Assembly (NCBI GenBank): GCA_902800325.1
Contig: CADCDW010000008.1
Location: forward strand, 1-44,689
Reading direction: 5' to 3'
Origin: an uncultured Lachnospiraceae bacterium
GTDB lineage: Bacteria > Bacillota > Clostridia > Lachnospirales > Lachnospiraceae
DNA: 44,689 nt
Below are positions 28,018-36,678 of the stretch, piece by piece (positions within the stretch are counted from its first letter, which is position 1; the number at the start of each line of letters is the position of its first letter). Position numbers and translations under genes: made by a program. Under the pieces are notes generated by a model that was not told the origin of the DNA, ran no database searches, and saw only the letters and a list, made by a program, of their open reading frames with translations.

Positions 28018-29193
28018 TTATTTTTTGTAACTATGTATGCCTTTTTCAAGTCTTGCAAGCCCGTCCATAAGTCTTTCTTTAGGGCATGCGATGTTTAACC
28101 TCAAAAAGTTCTCACCACCCGGGCCGTAATGTGTTCCTGCTGAAAGGAAAAGACCCGTTTCTTTCCTTATATGTTTCATAAGCTCTTTAGAATTGGCAGT
28201 TACATTTCCACAGTCAAGCCACAAAAGATACGTCGCCGAAGACGGAACAAGTGAGATTTCTTTTATATTCTCCTTTATATATTGATCCACAATACACTTA
28301 TTATTATATATATAAGTCCTTAGTTCATCAAGCCATTTTTCACCTTCATTAAATGCCGCCAATACCACATCTATGGCAAATGCATTGGGTTCCCCTACCT
28401 CATCTGTATTTATCTGTCTCCATACCTTATGCCTTAAAGCTTTATTGGTCACTACAACTGCCGAGGTCTGCAATCCCGCAATATTAAAAGTTTTTGTAGG
28501 TGCTATGGCAATTATGGCATTATCAACTAATTCCTTTTTAAGTGATACAAACGGTACATACTCCTTATCCGGATCAGTCAGATCACAGTGTATCTCATCC
28601 ACAATAAGTTTTACATCATGCTTTAAACAAAGCTCTCCAACCTTATTTAATTCCTCTCTGCTCCATATCCTGCCGACAGGATTATGCGGATTGCAAAATA
28701 TCATAAGAGAAGTCTGCTCATCAGCAAGCTTTTTTTCCAAGTCCTCAAAATCTATACTGTAACTTTTATCATCATATATGAGCTTGCTTTCTATAATATT
28801 TCTGCCGTTATTTAATACACAATTGTAGAACATATTGTAAACCGGTGTGAGTATTACCACATTTTCAGCAGGTGCTGAAAGCTTTCTTACTGTGCTTGAA
28901 ATAGTAGGTATAACTCCGGAACTATATATAAGCCATTCTTTTTTTAATTCAACTCCATGTCTTTTTTTCCACCAGCCCATGTAAGCCTCATACCATTCGT
29001 CCGGAATATCCGTATATCCAAATATTTTATTTGATACCCTTTTTTCAAGAGCAGCTACAATCTCAGGTGCTGTTTCAAAATCCATATCAGCTACCCACAT
29101 AGGAAGCTCATTTTCTCCAACTCCCCACTTATATGAATAGGTACCTCTTCTGTCAACGATTTTATCAAAATCATATCTCATTACATTTTCCAT
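28018..29193 (-). CDS. PatB/MalY-type PLP-dependent C-S lyase (cystathionine beta-lyase)
   Basis: About 391 residues, fold type I aminotransferase family. It has MRYDFDKIVDRRGTYSYKW at the start, NPHNPVGRIWSREEL, the aspartate motif VDEIHCDL, and the PLP lysine in APTKTFNIAG. PatB/MalY proteins eliminate thiols from cystathionine, cysteine or S-alkyl-cysteines to give pyruvate and ammonia. The start is uncertain: the longest frame (29253) overlaps the MATE gene, and I prefer the ATG at 29193, where homology begins, although its ribosome binding site is poor. It is co-directional with MATE and DUF3737. Confidence 0.88.
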   Translation of the reverse strand: MENVMRYDFDKIVDRRGTYSYKWGVGENELPMWVADMDFETAPEIVAALEKRVSNKIFGYTDIPDEWYEAYMGWWKKRHGVELKKEWLIYSSGVIPTISSTVRKLSAPAENVVILTPVYNMFYNCVLNNGRNIIESKLIYDDKSYSIDFEDLEKKLADEQTSLMIFCNPHNPVGRIWSREELNKVGELCLKHDVKLIVDEIHCDLTDPDKEYVPFVSLKKELVDNAIIAIAPTKTFNIAGLQTSAVVVTNKALRHKVWRQINTDEVGEPNAFAIDVVLAAFNEGEKWLDELRTYIYNNKCIVDQYIKENIKEISLVPSSATYLLWLDCGNVTANSKELMKHIRKETGLFLSAGTHYGPGGENFLRLNIACPKERLMDGLARLEKGIHSYKK

Positions 29194-29227
29194 ATTATAT
29201 AAACCAAATTCCTTTCTTGATTCTATA

Positions 29228-30562
29228 TCAGCCTTTTTCCATAAGAACTGCAAGTTTTTTCTTCACAAACCCATACATGGCCAATGCCAGCAGACACGCC
29301 TTAAATATATTATCCGCTATCATACAGTACCAGACCTCAGTAAGACCCGTCTTCCATACTTTTACACAAAGAATAGTAAAAAGTATCCTTATGCCCCACA
29401 TACTAAAGGTCTCAATTATAAATACCTGTCCGGTCCTGCCAAGTCCGTAAAATACACCCTGCATCGCTATCATAAGTCCAAAAAACGGTTCTGTAAATGC
29501 CACGATTCTAAGCATCTTTGCACCCAAAGTTGCGGCATTTACACTGCTTGTAAATATCTTCATAAACGGAAATGCAAAGATGTAAAGCAAAGCTCCGTTT
29601 AAAAGCATAATCACTATCGTTATAGCTGTGCTGAGTTTCATAACTGCCTTTAACCTTTGGGTATTTCTTTCGCCGTAAGCAACTCCGATTAGTGCCGACG
29701 TTGCAGAGCTTAAACCGTATCCCGGTATATAAAATATGGTCTCAGCATTTACAGCTATCGAATGTGCCGCAAATATGCTTGTTCCCATGCTCGATACAAG
29801 ACCTGCAAAAACTACATATCCGAGTGAAGCCGTTGCTCTCGTACCTGCTGCCGGAAGAGCCACCTTGCCGATTTCTGCCAGAAGTTCCTTATCTGCCTTA
29901 AGGTTTTCTTTGCTGATTCCCAGCTTCTTTTTGTTCATAAATACTATGAACATAAGTGTTCCGGCAATTGTATAACATATAGCGGTTGCGTAAGCCGCAC
30001 CTACAACGCCCATATCAAGTATATATATAAATACCCAGTCAAGTATTATGTTAAATATATTTGCCACAATATTGACAATCATCGGACTTTTTGTATCAAG
30101 AGTTGCTCTTATACACGAGCCAAAGATAAGAGCCGCTGCCCGAAATATCATCGGTATACTTATTATAAAGAAATACTTATAAGCATCCGGTCTGACATTT
30201 TTCTCTGCACCCATCCAAGCCGGTATATACTTTGCAAACGATAGCGCAAGTATACCTACCATAAGTCCGGAGCCTATAACAAGTATAACAGCCTGTCCTG
30301 CAAGTTTTTTCAGTTTCACATCGTCTCCTTCGCCTACCGATTTGGACATCATAGCCAAAAGCGCAACACCTATCGAATGCAAAAAGCCACCAATCAGCCA
30401 GCCGATTGTCGTGGTGGTGCTAACCGCAGCCGTAGCCTCTTCCCCAAGATGTCCGACCATAGCTGTATCTACATATTGGAGCAGCGTGCTGAGAATTTCT
30501 TCGCATATGGTGGGTATCGCAAGAACGATTAATTCAGTAAGTAAATTTTTCTGCTTGTACAT
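29228..30562 (-). CDS. MATE family efflux transporter
   Basis: 444 residues with about 12 membrane helices in two similar halves (LAIPTICEEILSTLLQYVDTAM then VGHLG in the first; GIAYGERNT-like VGVAYGE segment in the second, here IGVAYGERNTQ). It would export organic cations or toxic metabolites by H+/Na+ antiport. The ATG at 30562 follows AAAGGT with 7-nt spacing; the TTG 6 nt earlier is rejected. The leader carries a structured RNA shared with the amidohydrolase gene. If that RNA is a guanidine-IV riboswitch, the pump would be a guanidinium exporter. Confidence 0.93.
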   Translation of the reverse strand: MYKQKNLLTELIVLAIPTICEEILSTLLQYVDTAMVGHLGEEATAAVSTTTTIGWLIGGFLHSIGVALLAMMSKSVGEGDDVKLKKLAGQAVILVIGSGLMVGILALSFAKYIPAWMGAEKNVRPDAYKYFFIISIPMIFRAAALIFGSCIRATLDTKSPMIVNIVANIFNIILDWVFIYILDMGVVGAAYATAICYTIAGTLMFIVFMNKKKLGISKENLKADKELLAEIGKVALPAAGTRATASLGYVVFAGLVSSMGTSIFAAHSIAVNAETIFYIPGYGLSSATSALIGVAYGERNTQRLKAVMKLSTAITIVIMLLNGALLYIFAFPFMKIFTSSVNAATLGAKMLRIVAFTEPFFGLMIAMQGVFYGLGRTGQVFIIETFSMWGIRILFTILCVKVWKTGLTEVWYCMIADNIFKACLLALAMYGFVKKKLAVLMEKG

Positions 30563-30613
30563 TTTCAATACCTTTATGCCATAATTCTAAAGTTATAAAT
30601 TATTATGCTTCAA

Positions 30614-30700
30614 TCGAGTAGTGAAGATGAAATCGTACCCTACTCGCGCGAGCCGCCGGTCATCCCTATTGAATTTCGGTGGCTCTGTGCATTAAAAAAT
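30614..30700 (-). promoter_or_regulatory. Structured leader RNA upstream of MATE gene, candidate guanidine-IV (mepA-motif) riboswitch
   Basis: On the minus strand: TTAATGCACAGAGCC, ACCGAAA..., TGACCGGCGGCTCGCGC, then GAGTAGGGTACGA...CATCTTC-ACTACTC. Two hairpins form: GAGCC..CCG with CGG..GGCTC, and CGAGTAG (30640-30646) with CTACTCG (30615-30621). The loops and the GCACA 5' flank are identical in the copy at 33211-33305, while stem pairs covary. The MATE context matches the mepA motif; I could not recall its consensus well enough to be sure of class. Confidence 0.6.
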
Positions 30701-30788
30701 AAAACGACTTCAATTTAAACTATTAAACCAAAGCCATTTTATCACATTTATTTATAATTACAAACGTATTTTTATAATATAACCGGCA

Positions 30789-31700
30789 TCAAAGCCCATG
30801 CCCCTTAACATACTGCTTAAAGAGTTCTATATATCTTTCCCCCGGTTCGGACAGGACACTGTGATTTCTTTTTATATATCCCACATCCATCCTTTCATCG
30901 GTTTTTATGCTGACAGCGGTAAGTCCCTTCTCATGTCTCTCATCAAAAAATGTGCCTATTCCGACAGAATATGCAAAGGTCTCTGCCAAAAGCTCAAGCG
31001 TTGTGCCTCTGTCACTTGTCCTTATAATATTTTTATACTGATAAGCACTTATAATTTCCTCATAAAAATAAAAACTGCTGTTTTCATCCTGGTCGAATAT
31101 AAGACAAGGATACTCCTCCAGTTCGGAAAGCAAAATCTCCTTTTTACCTGCCAATGGGTGATTTTCACTTACATAAGCGCATATCGGAAATGAACCGAGA
31201 ACTTCAAAGCTAAGGTCTGATTCCTTAAAAACCTTATCATAGTATTCTCTGTTAAAGCTGCTTATGTAAAGAACTCCCAACTCACTTTTTGCAAACCTTA
31301 TATTGTCAAGCACCGTTTTTGTTGTGGTTTCAAAAAGCGAATATTCAAATTCACTTATTCCAAACTCTTTAATAACCTGTGCGAATATTTTAGTTGCAAA
31401 AGTCGAGTGATGCATAGAAACTGAAAACGACGTCTTTATCTCGCTTCCTCCAAAATATTTTTCTTCCATAAACCTGTACTGTAAAAGAACATTGTTGGCA
31501 TATCTTATAAATGTTTCTCCATCGCCTGTAATACTTATGCCTCTATTGGTACGATTAAATAGCGTTACTCCTATTTCATCTTCAAGCTCCTTTATCGCAG
31601 TTGAAAGTCCGGACTGAGATATAAAAAGTGTCTGAGCAGCAGCATTTATGGATTTTGTTTTTGCAACCTCTGCTACATATTTGAGCTGAGTTATAGTCAT
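30789..31700 (-). CDS. LysR family transcriptional regulator
   Basis: 303 residues. An N-terminal winged HTH (MTITQLKYVAEVAKTKSINAAA, then QTLFISQSGLSTAIKELEDEIG) and a type 2 periplasmic-binding-like effector domain. It lies between the amidohydrolase (215 bp upstream) and MATE genes, all on the minus strand. By position it could control either neighbour or the C-S lyase group, but no operator can be pinned down. The 31701-31915 gap is AT-rich with imperfect dyads (near ATATGATATGTCAT) that could be its own site. AGGAG precedes the ATG. Confidence 0.95.
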   Translation of the reverse strand: MTITQLKYVAEVAKTKSINAAAQTLFISQSGLSTAIKELEDEIGVTLFNRTNRGISITGDGETFIRYANNVLLQYRFMEEKYFGGSEIKTSFSVSMHHSTFATKIFAQVIKEFGISEFEYSLFETTTKTVLDNIRFAKSELGVLYISSFNREYYDKVFKESDLSFEVLGSFPICAYVSENHPLAGKKEILLSELEEYPCLIFDQDENSSFYFYEEIISAYQYKNIIRTSDRGTTLELLAETFAYSVGIGTFFDERHEKGLTAVSIKTDERMDVGYIKRNHSVLSEPGERYIELFKQYVKGHGL

Positions 31701-31915
31701 CTTGATATCTCCTGTTTATTTCATATTTATTACAACCAAAATTTAATCTAAGAATATATGAATGACATATCATATTTTCTGTTTGTTATTAATTATAGTC
31801 TAACTTATAATATAAAATCAGCATAATATCAAAAATCTCTAATTAGTTATAGTTTTTTCTTATAGCAATTTTATGACATATGTTATCTTAATATCCGTAT
31901 TAATATTTTATACAC

Positions 31916-33184
31916 TTACAAAATATTTTTATATACCTTGGCGTCCTTCATAATTAGCTTTATATTGTCCTCATTTGCAAGGATATCCAAATCCTCCACA
32001 GGATTTCCTTTTACAAATAAAATGTCTGCATAAGAACCCTCTTCAAGCACTCCGATTTTTCCATCCGGATAAGGATTCTGATAGGTAGTAAGTTTTGTAA
32101 GTTCATATACATTACCTGTTGCTGCAACCAGACCCTTAAAGCTTCCGAATCTTTTCTTAAAATATGAAAAGTCCTCCAGCTGATGCTTTTCGATATAATC
32201 AGGGTCGCCAAATGAGTCTGTTCCAAAGACAATGTTTAAATTATACTTATTTATCGCCTCGGTTGCAATTTCTTCTCCGGCTCTTACAAATGCCGCCTTC
32301 TTCAATATTGATTCCGGCTGATTGTCTCCATGGGATTCTATCGGGCGACCGAACTGTGGTCCCGGCATAACCCACACATCTGCCGTTTCACTGATTATCT
32401 TAGCCGTTTCGTCATCCATAAGGTTGGTATGCTCCAAGCTTTTTACACCTGCCTTAACTGCCCTTTGGATAGATGCCGGAGTATAAAGATGTGCCATAAC
32501 ATAAGTTCCGTAATCTTTTGCCGCATCTACTGCAGCTTTCATCTCCTCATATGTAAACTGTACTGTCTGTATGGGATCATAGGTACTTGACACACCACCG
32601 CCTGCCATGATCTTTATCTGGGAGGCACCAAGTATAAACTGTTCTCTTACTGCCCTTAATACCTCTGCCGGTCCATCTGCAACATAGTTTAAATGCTGTT
32701 GAAGTGTCGGAGATGTCCAGCTTCCGTCGGGAAGATGCTCTGCTATCGGACTATGCCTTTTATCTGCATGGCCACAGGTCTGTGAAATATATGCATTTGA
32801 AGGATATATACGTGGACCGTCTATAAATCCATTATCTATATTTTTCTTTAATCCATAGGTAACTCCACCCGCATCTCTTATAGTAGTAAAGCCTCGGAGC
32901 AGCATATCCCCGGCAACTTTTGTGCTCCTTACCGCCATCTCATCAACTCTTGCCTCATAATTCCTGTCACTTTGATTATGTGATACATGGACATGGGCAT
33001 CAGTAAGTCCCGGAATTACTGTATACCCGGAAGCATCTATAATTTCATCAAAATTTTCTTCAGAAACTTCCCCCGAAACAATTTCTTTTACAAGATTTTC
33101 TTCTATTATTATATTTACGTTTTCTTTTAACTTTGCATGCTTACCATCAAATACGTCAGCGTGCTTTATTAATTTTTTACTCAT
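31916..33184 (-). CDS. Amidohydrolase superfamily protein, prolidase/imidazolonepropionase-like
   Basis: 422 residues with the complete superfamily metal site: HVH at 64-66 (GLTDAHVHVSHN), a Lys in ASQIKIMAGGG, His residues in YVMAHLYTP and SLEHTNLM, and the terminal Asp in VFGTDSFGDPD. The closest family type is the Xaa-Pro/Xaa-Arg dipeptidase-like (Sgx9260-type) group acting on amide bonds of N-acyl amino acids or dipeptides. The substrate is unknown. It carries the same leader RNA as the MATE gene and sits just downstream of the amino acid ABC importer, so it may process an imported compound. GGAG ribosome binding site. Confidence 0.88.
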   Translation of the reverse strand: MSKKLIKHADVFDGKHAKLKENVNIIIEENLVKEIVSGEVSEENFDEIIDASGYTVIPGLTDAHVHVSHNQSDRNYEARVDEMAVRSTKVAGDMLLRGFTTIRDAGGVTYGLKKNIDNGFIDGPRIYPSNAYISQTCGHADKRHSPIAEHLPDGSWTSPTLQQHLNYVADGPAEVLRAVREQFILGASQIKIMAGGGVSSTYDPIQTVQFTYEEMKAAVDAAKDYGTYVMAHLYTPASIQRAVKAGVKSLEHTNLMDDETAKIISETADVWVMPGPQFGRPIESHGDNQPESILKKAAFVRAGEEIATEAINKYNLNIVFGTDSFGDPDYIEKHQLEDFSYFKKRFGSFKGLVAATGNVYELTKLTTYQNPYPDGKIGVLEEGSYADILFVKGNPVEDLDILANEDNIKLIMKDAKVYKNIL

Positions 33185-33210
33185 AACGCATCTCCTGTTC
33201 TGATATAATC

Positions 33211-33305
33211 AAGTAGGGAAGATGGACTCGCACCCTACTCATGCGCGAGCCACCGGTCAGCTTTAGCCGGCATATTCCTTTCGGAGGCTCTGTGCATTAA
33301 AAATA
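33211..33305 (-). promoter_or_regulatory. Structured leader RNA upstream of amidohydrolase, second copy of candidate guanidine-IV riboswitch
   Basis: On the minus strand TTAATGCACAGAGCC, TCCGAAA..., TGACCGGTGGCTCGCGC, then GAGTAGGGTGCGA...CATCTTCCCTACTT. Compared with 30614-30700 the hairpin-loop sequences (CCGAAA, TGACCGG, GGGT-CGA, CATCTTC) are kept while the first hairpin has an 8-nt longer apical part. It ends 16 nt before the GGAG ribosome binding site, so control may be translational. Confidence 0.6.
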
Positions 33306-33356
33306 ATCCTGTGCCCATATCACAGACAAAAATAATTCTTAAATAAAATGTCTTTT

Positions 33357-34115
33357 CTATATACTATACTCGGGTTGAACAAATACTCTGTTCTTAATCA
33401 AAAACTCTTTGGTTCTTTCATTTTTCGGATAATCAAATATCTGACTCGCTGTTCCCATCTCGACTATTTTTCCGTTTTCCATAAATATAACCTTGGTCGC
33501 AACATTTCTCACAAAGCTCATCTCATGAGATACAACAATCATCGTATAACCATCATTGGCTATCTCCTTGATTGTATCAAGCACCTCTCCCACAAGCTCC
33601 GGATCAAGTGCGGATGTCGGCTCATCAAACAGTAAAAGCTCCGGCTGCATGGCAAGGGCTCTTGCTATAGCAACCCTTTGCTGTTGTCCCCCTGAAAGAT
33701 GCTTTGGATAATAATGCTGCCTGTCATCCATATGCACCTTCGTAAGCTCCTTTATGGCAATCTCCCTTGCTTCTTTTTTGGGAAGCTTTTGGACAACGGT
33801 TAAGCCCTCCATAACATTTTTAAGAACAGTCTTTTTGGAAAAAAGATTAAACTGCTGAAATACCATTGAGGTCTTTTTTCTAAGCTCTATCAAATCCTTT
33901 TTTCTGTGTTCCTTTGTATCAAACTTAAAATCATCAAACTCTATTACGCCACTATCGGGCTTTGTGATACTGTTGATACATCTTAGCAGGGTGGATTTTC
34001 CTGTACCGGAGGGACCGATTATGGCTACTACATCACCGGCCTCAATATCAAAACTGATTCCGTCCAATACCTTATTTGAAAAATAGCTTTTCTTTATATC
34101 ACGTATTTTTATCAT
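33357..34115 (-). CDS. Polar amino acid ABC transporter, ATP-binding protein
   Basis: 252 residues. Walker A GPSGTGKST (34-42), Q-loop VFQQFNLFSKKT, signature LSGGQQQRVAIA (140-151), Walker B LLFDEPTSALD and H-loop VVSHEMSFV, all intact. It belongs to the PAAT group (GlnQ/TcyC-like). It overlaps the permease by one base (TAATG). With SBP and permease it forms a complete importer expressed after the nitrogenase-like genes. Confidence 0.96.
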   Translation of the reverse strand: MIKIRDIKKSYFSNKVLDGISFDIEAGDVVAIIGPSGTGKSTLLRCINSITKPDSGVIEFDDFKFDTKEHRKKDLIELRKKTSMVFQQFNLFSKKTVLKNVMEGLTVVQKLPKKEAREIAIKELTKVHMDDRQHYYPKHLSGGQQQRVAIARALAMQPELLLFDEPTSALDPELVGEVLDTIKEIANDGYTMIVVSHEMSFVRNVATKVIFMENGKIVEMGTASQIFDYPKNERTKEFLIKNRVFVQPEYSI

Positions 34116-34891
34116 TACAACAACCCTCCCTGCTTTTTAAGGAGTTTTTTCTGCTTTTTGTATAGCTTCTTATCTTCTATATCACCTACTATATCAGGCA
34201 CCTTTACAAGATGAAGTATAAGCTTGATAAGCTGTTCAATAACTATTATCATAATCCAGTAAATAATCGCCAGGGCTACGTATGCTTCAAAATATCTGTA
34301 TCCTCTTGCACCTATTATCTTTGCCTGTGCAGTCATTTCAACCACCGAACAGGTAAATGCAAGGGAGGTTCCCTTTATAAGTCCTATGAACTGATTGCCC
34401 AGATTAGGAAGTGCAAGTTCAAGTGCCTCCGGTATAATAATTCGGAACATTCTCTGTGCTCCTGTCATTCCGAGAGCTGCTGCCGCCTCTATCTCACCCT
34501 GATTAATTGCCTCAAATGCGGACTGGATAATAACCGAGCAAAATGCCGCTGTATTTAAAGCAAGTGCCGCAAGTGCATATATGATAGGAGGAATTGACGC
34601 AACCTGGAGATTGGTTCCCTTATAATAATTTATATAAAGAAATGCTATAGGTATCCCAAAATAAGTTATATAAAGTTGTACTATAATCGGTGTGCCTCTC
34701 ATAAAGGAAATAAAAACTCCACTTAAAAAATTTAAAACAGGTATTTTCTTTATCCTTATCACTGCGATAAGAAACCCAAGCACAAGCCCTATCAACCCTG
34801 AAACAACGGAAATATACAGTGTTATCGGTACAAATTTAAGTAAAGAATTAATATCCTTAAAAACCACATCCACATCAAAGATATTTAACAT
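34115..34891 (-). CDS. Polar amino acid ABC transporter, permease
   Basis: 258 residues, His/Glu/Gln/Arg-type permease family. About five membrane helices. The EAA loop EAAAALGMTGAQRMFRIIIPEA contacts the ATPase. Similar to TcyB-type cystine permeases in overall look, but specificity cannot be read from it. The start at 34891 follows ACGAGGT at 6-nt spacing; the GTG 6 nt earlier is rejected. Confidence 0.95.
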   Translation of the reverse strand: MLNIFDVDVVFKDINSLLKFVPITLYISVVSGLIGLVLGFLIAVIRIKKIPVLNFLSGVFISFMRGTPIIVQLYITYFGIPIAFLYINYYKGTNLQVASIPPIIYALAALALNTAAFCSVIIQSAFEAINQGEIEAAAALGMTGAQRMFRIIIPEALELALPNLGNQFIGLIKGTSLAFTCSVVEMTAQAKIIGARGYRYFEAYVALAIIYWIMIIVIEQLIKLILHLVKVPDIVGDIEDKKLYKKQKKLLKKQGGLL

Positions 34892-34927
34892 AATCACACC
34901 TCGTTACTCAATGTCAGATACATTAAA

Positions 34928-35890
34928 TTACTCTCCAATATCATTTTTTATAAATTCTTTACACTTTTCTACATATTCAAGTGTAAGTTCATCAGCACTA
35001 TCACCAAACCACTCGGCTCTAAGTTTTGCAACTGTTCCGTCAGTTATTAATTCTTCTATTCGTGAATTGATATCATTTGCAAGCTGTACATCATTTTTAG
35101 CTACGATGTAAAAAATACCTTCAAGTCCACTCATAAATGTCTCTGAATCTTCAATTGAAATATTGATTATATCTATCTGATCCTCCAGACCTTTTTCAGC
35201 CACCTGTGCTTCAAGCGTAGCCGTTGTGAAATATTCAAAATCCACTAATCCGTTCGCTATGCTTACAAGTGTGTTATCAACCTCCACATAAGTAAGGTCA
35301 ATCGGGTTATCAGGATGCTCTTCATTATATTTCAAGAAAAGCGTTTCATTTGCACTTGCTGCCTGTATTTCAGTGCTGTGACCTCCTATATCCGCAAGTG
35401 ACTGAATCTCATCATATCCTTTTCTTACAGCTATAGAATGACTTCCTGCATCATATACATCAGTATAAAGATACTTTTCTCCTCTTTCCTTGTTATATCC
35501 CATATGATTTAATCCAACCTGATATATTCCGGTATCTATTCCTGTAAATATTGATTGGAATTCGCAAGTAGCAAACTCAATTTCATACTGTGGCAATCCT
35601 TCAAAAATAAGTCTGATAAGTTCTATATCATAGCCTGTGAGATTTCCGTTTTCATCTGTATAGCAAAACGGTTCAGGTCCCTGACCTGTAGTTGCTATAA
35701 CTATCTTTCTTTTCTCAGCCGGTGCTTCAGTATCCTCCGCATCATTGTTTGAAGCTGCTTCGGTTGAACTTCCTGCTTCCTTTTTGTTGTTGTCAGCATT
35801 CTCCTTTTTACCACATCCTGTAAATAAGCTTGCAACTATAAAGCTCGCTGTAAGTAAGCCTGCAATTTTTTTCTTAAATAACTTTTTCAT
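34928..35890 (-). CDS. Amino acid ABC transporter substrate-binding lipoprotein, cystine-type
   Basis: 320 residues. A lipoprotein signal MKKLFKKKIAGLLTASFIVA, then SLFTGCGKK, has its lipobox Cys near 26, followed by an acidic linker and a SBP family 3 domain (FCYTDENGNLTGYDIELIRLI, IFTGIDTGIYQVGLNHMGYN). The overall pattern recalls TcyA/TcyJ-type binding proteins for cystine and related sulfur amino acids. That ligand is inference. The longest frame begins 31 codons earlier; the ATG at 35890 is chosen for the AGAGGT ribosome binding site and the signal peptide. Confidence 0.92.
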   Translation of the reverse strand: MKKLFKKKIAGLLTASFIVASLFTGCGKKENADNNKKEAGSSTEAASNNDAEDTEAPAEKRKIVIATTGQGPEPFCYTDENGNLTGYDIELIRLIFEGLPQYEIEFATCEFQSIFTGIDTGIYQVGLNHMGYNKERGEKYLYTDVYDAGSHSIAVRKGYDEIQSLADIGGHSTEIQAASANETLFLKYNEEHPDNPIDLTYVEVDNTLVSIANGLVDFEYFTTATLEAQVAEKGLEDQIDIINISIEDSETFMSGLEGIFYIVAKNDVQLANDINSRIEELITDGTVAKLRAEWFGDSADELTLEYVEKCKEFIKNDIGE

Positions 35891-36000
35891 AATCATTACC
35901 TCTTTTCTTTTTTTAATATGCAGTGATATTAACACTATGTACAGGCCTTTGTAAATTTGATAAAACCGATGTTTCGCTATCATTTTGAATTATAATAAGC

Positions 36001-36040
36001 AAAAAAAATAATGAGTTATCAACTTGGTTGATAACTCATT
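36001..36040 (-). terminator. Rho-independent terminator closing the nitrogenase-like gene cluster
   Basis: A perfect 14-bp stem AATGAGTTATCAAC with a 3-nt loop is followed by ATTTTTTTT on the minus strand. It is 40 nt beyond the HD-hydrolase stop and separates that transcript from the ABC importer. It is also flanked by A-rich sequence on the other side and could work on both strands. Confidence 0.92.
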
Positions 36041-36079
36041 AAAAAAGTGACAAGGTTCACGCCCATGTCACTCTTTCTA

Positions 36080-36667
36080 TCACTCATATTCCTTCATAAC
36101 CTCATTAACTGACTCCTCACAGCTTCGCATGGCAAGTATTGTCTTTTGGATAAGCTCCGAAAGCTCAATTCCCATCATTTCTGCTCCCCGCTCAATAACC
36201 TCTCTGGAGCAGCCTGCTGCAAAGATGGCACTCTTATATTTCTTCTTTACGGATTTTACCTCCATATCCTGAACACTTTTTGACGGTCTGATAAGAGCCG
36301 CAGCCCATATAAGACCGGTAAGCTCATCTGTTGCGTAAAGTGTTTTTTCCATATCATGTTCGGGCTTAACATCAACCGTAAGCTCATATCCATGGCTGCA
36401 CACACCGTGAATCACATCCTCGCTTACACCTGCCTCGCGTAAAATCTCAGGTGCCTTTATACAGTGCTCTTCAGGATATTCCTCAAAATCAATATCGTGC
36501 AGAAGTCCGACTATACCCCAGTATTCTTCGTCTTCGCTATAGCCCTCCTCTTTCGCAAACCATTTCATAACTCCCTCTACAGTAAGGGCATGCCTTATAT
36601 GAAACGGATCCTTATTATATTTTTTTAATAACAAAAATGCCTCATCTCTTGTAATATTAGCTTGCAT
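36080..36667 (-). CDS. HD-domain phosphohydrolase, last gene of the nitrogenase-like cluster
   Basis: 195 residues. HD motif with His26 (IRHALTVEGV) and the His57-Asp58 pair (GLLHDIDFEEYPEEH), then HGYELTVD and a Cys-containing C-terminal helix. It belongs to a widespread clostridial HD/HDIG hydrolase family of unknown substrate. It starts 11 bp after K2 with AGGAGA and ends at the terminator, so it is co-transcribed with D2K2. Whether it acts in cofactor or nucleotide metabolism for the reductase is open. Confidence 0.88.
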   Translation of the reverse strand: MQANITRDEAFLLLKKYNKDPFHIRHALTVEGVMKWFAKEEGYSEDEEYWGIVGLLHDIDFEEYPEEHCIKAPEILREAGVSEDVIHGVCSHGYELTVDVKPEHDMEKTLYATDELTGLIWAAALIRPSKSVQDMEVKSVKKKYKSAIFAAGCSREVIERGAEMMGIELSELIQKTILAMRSCEESVNEVMKEYE

Positions 36668-36678
36668 AATTTATCTCC

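Noticed and set aside
30614-30700. FMN or TPP riboswitch reading of the MATE leader
   Set aside because: The partial GACCGGCGG and GTAGGG strings resemble FMN/TPP elements, but the other invariant segments of those classes are missing and the two-hairpin layout does not fit.
31582-31773. 63-codon minus-strand ORF at the LysR start
   Set aside because: It overlaps the LysR HTH region in another frame; no ribosome binding site and no homology.
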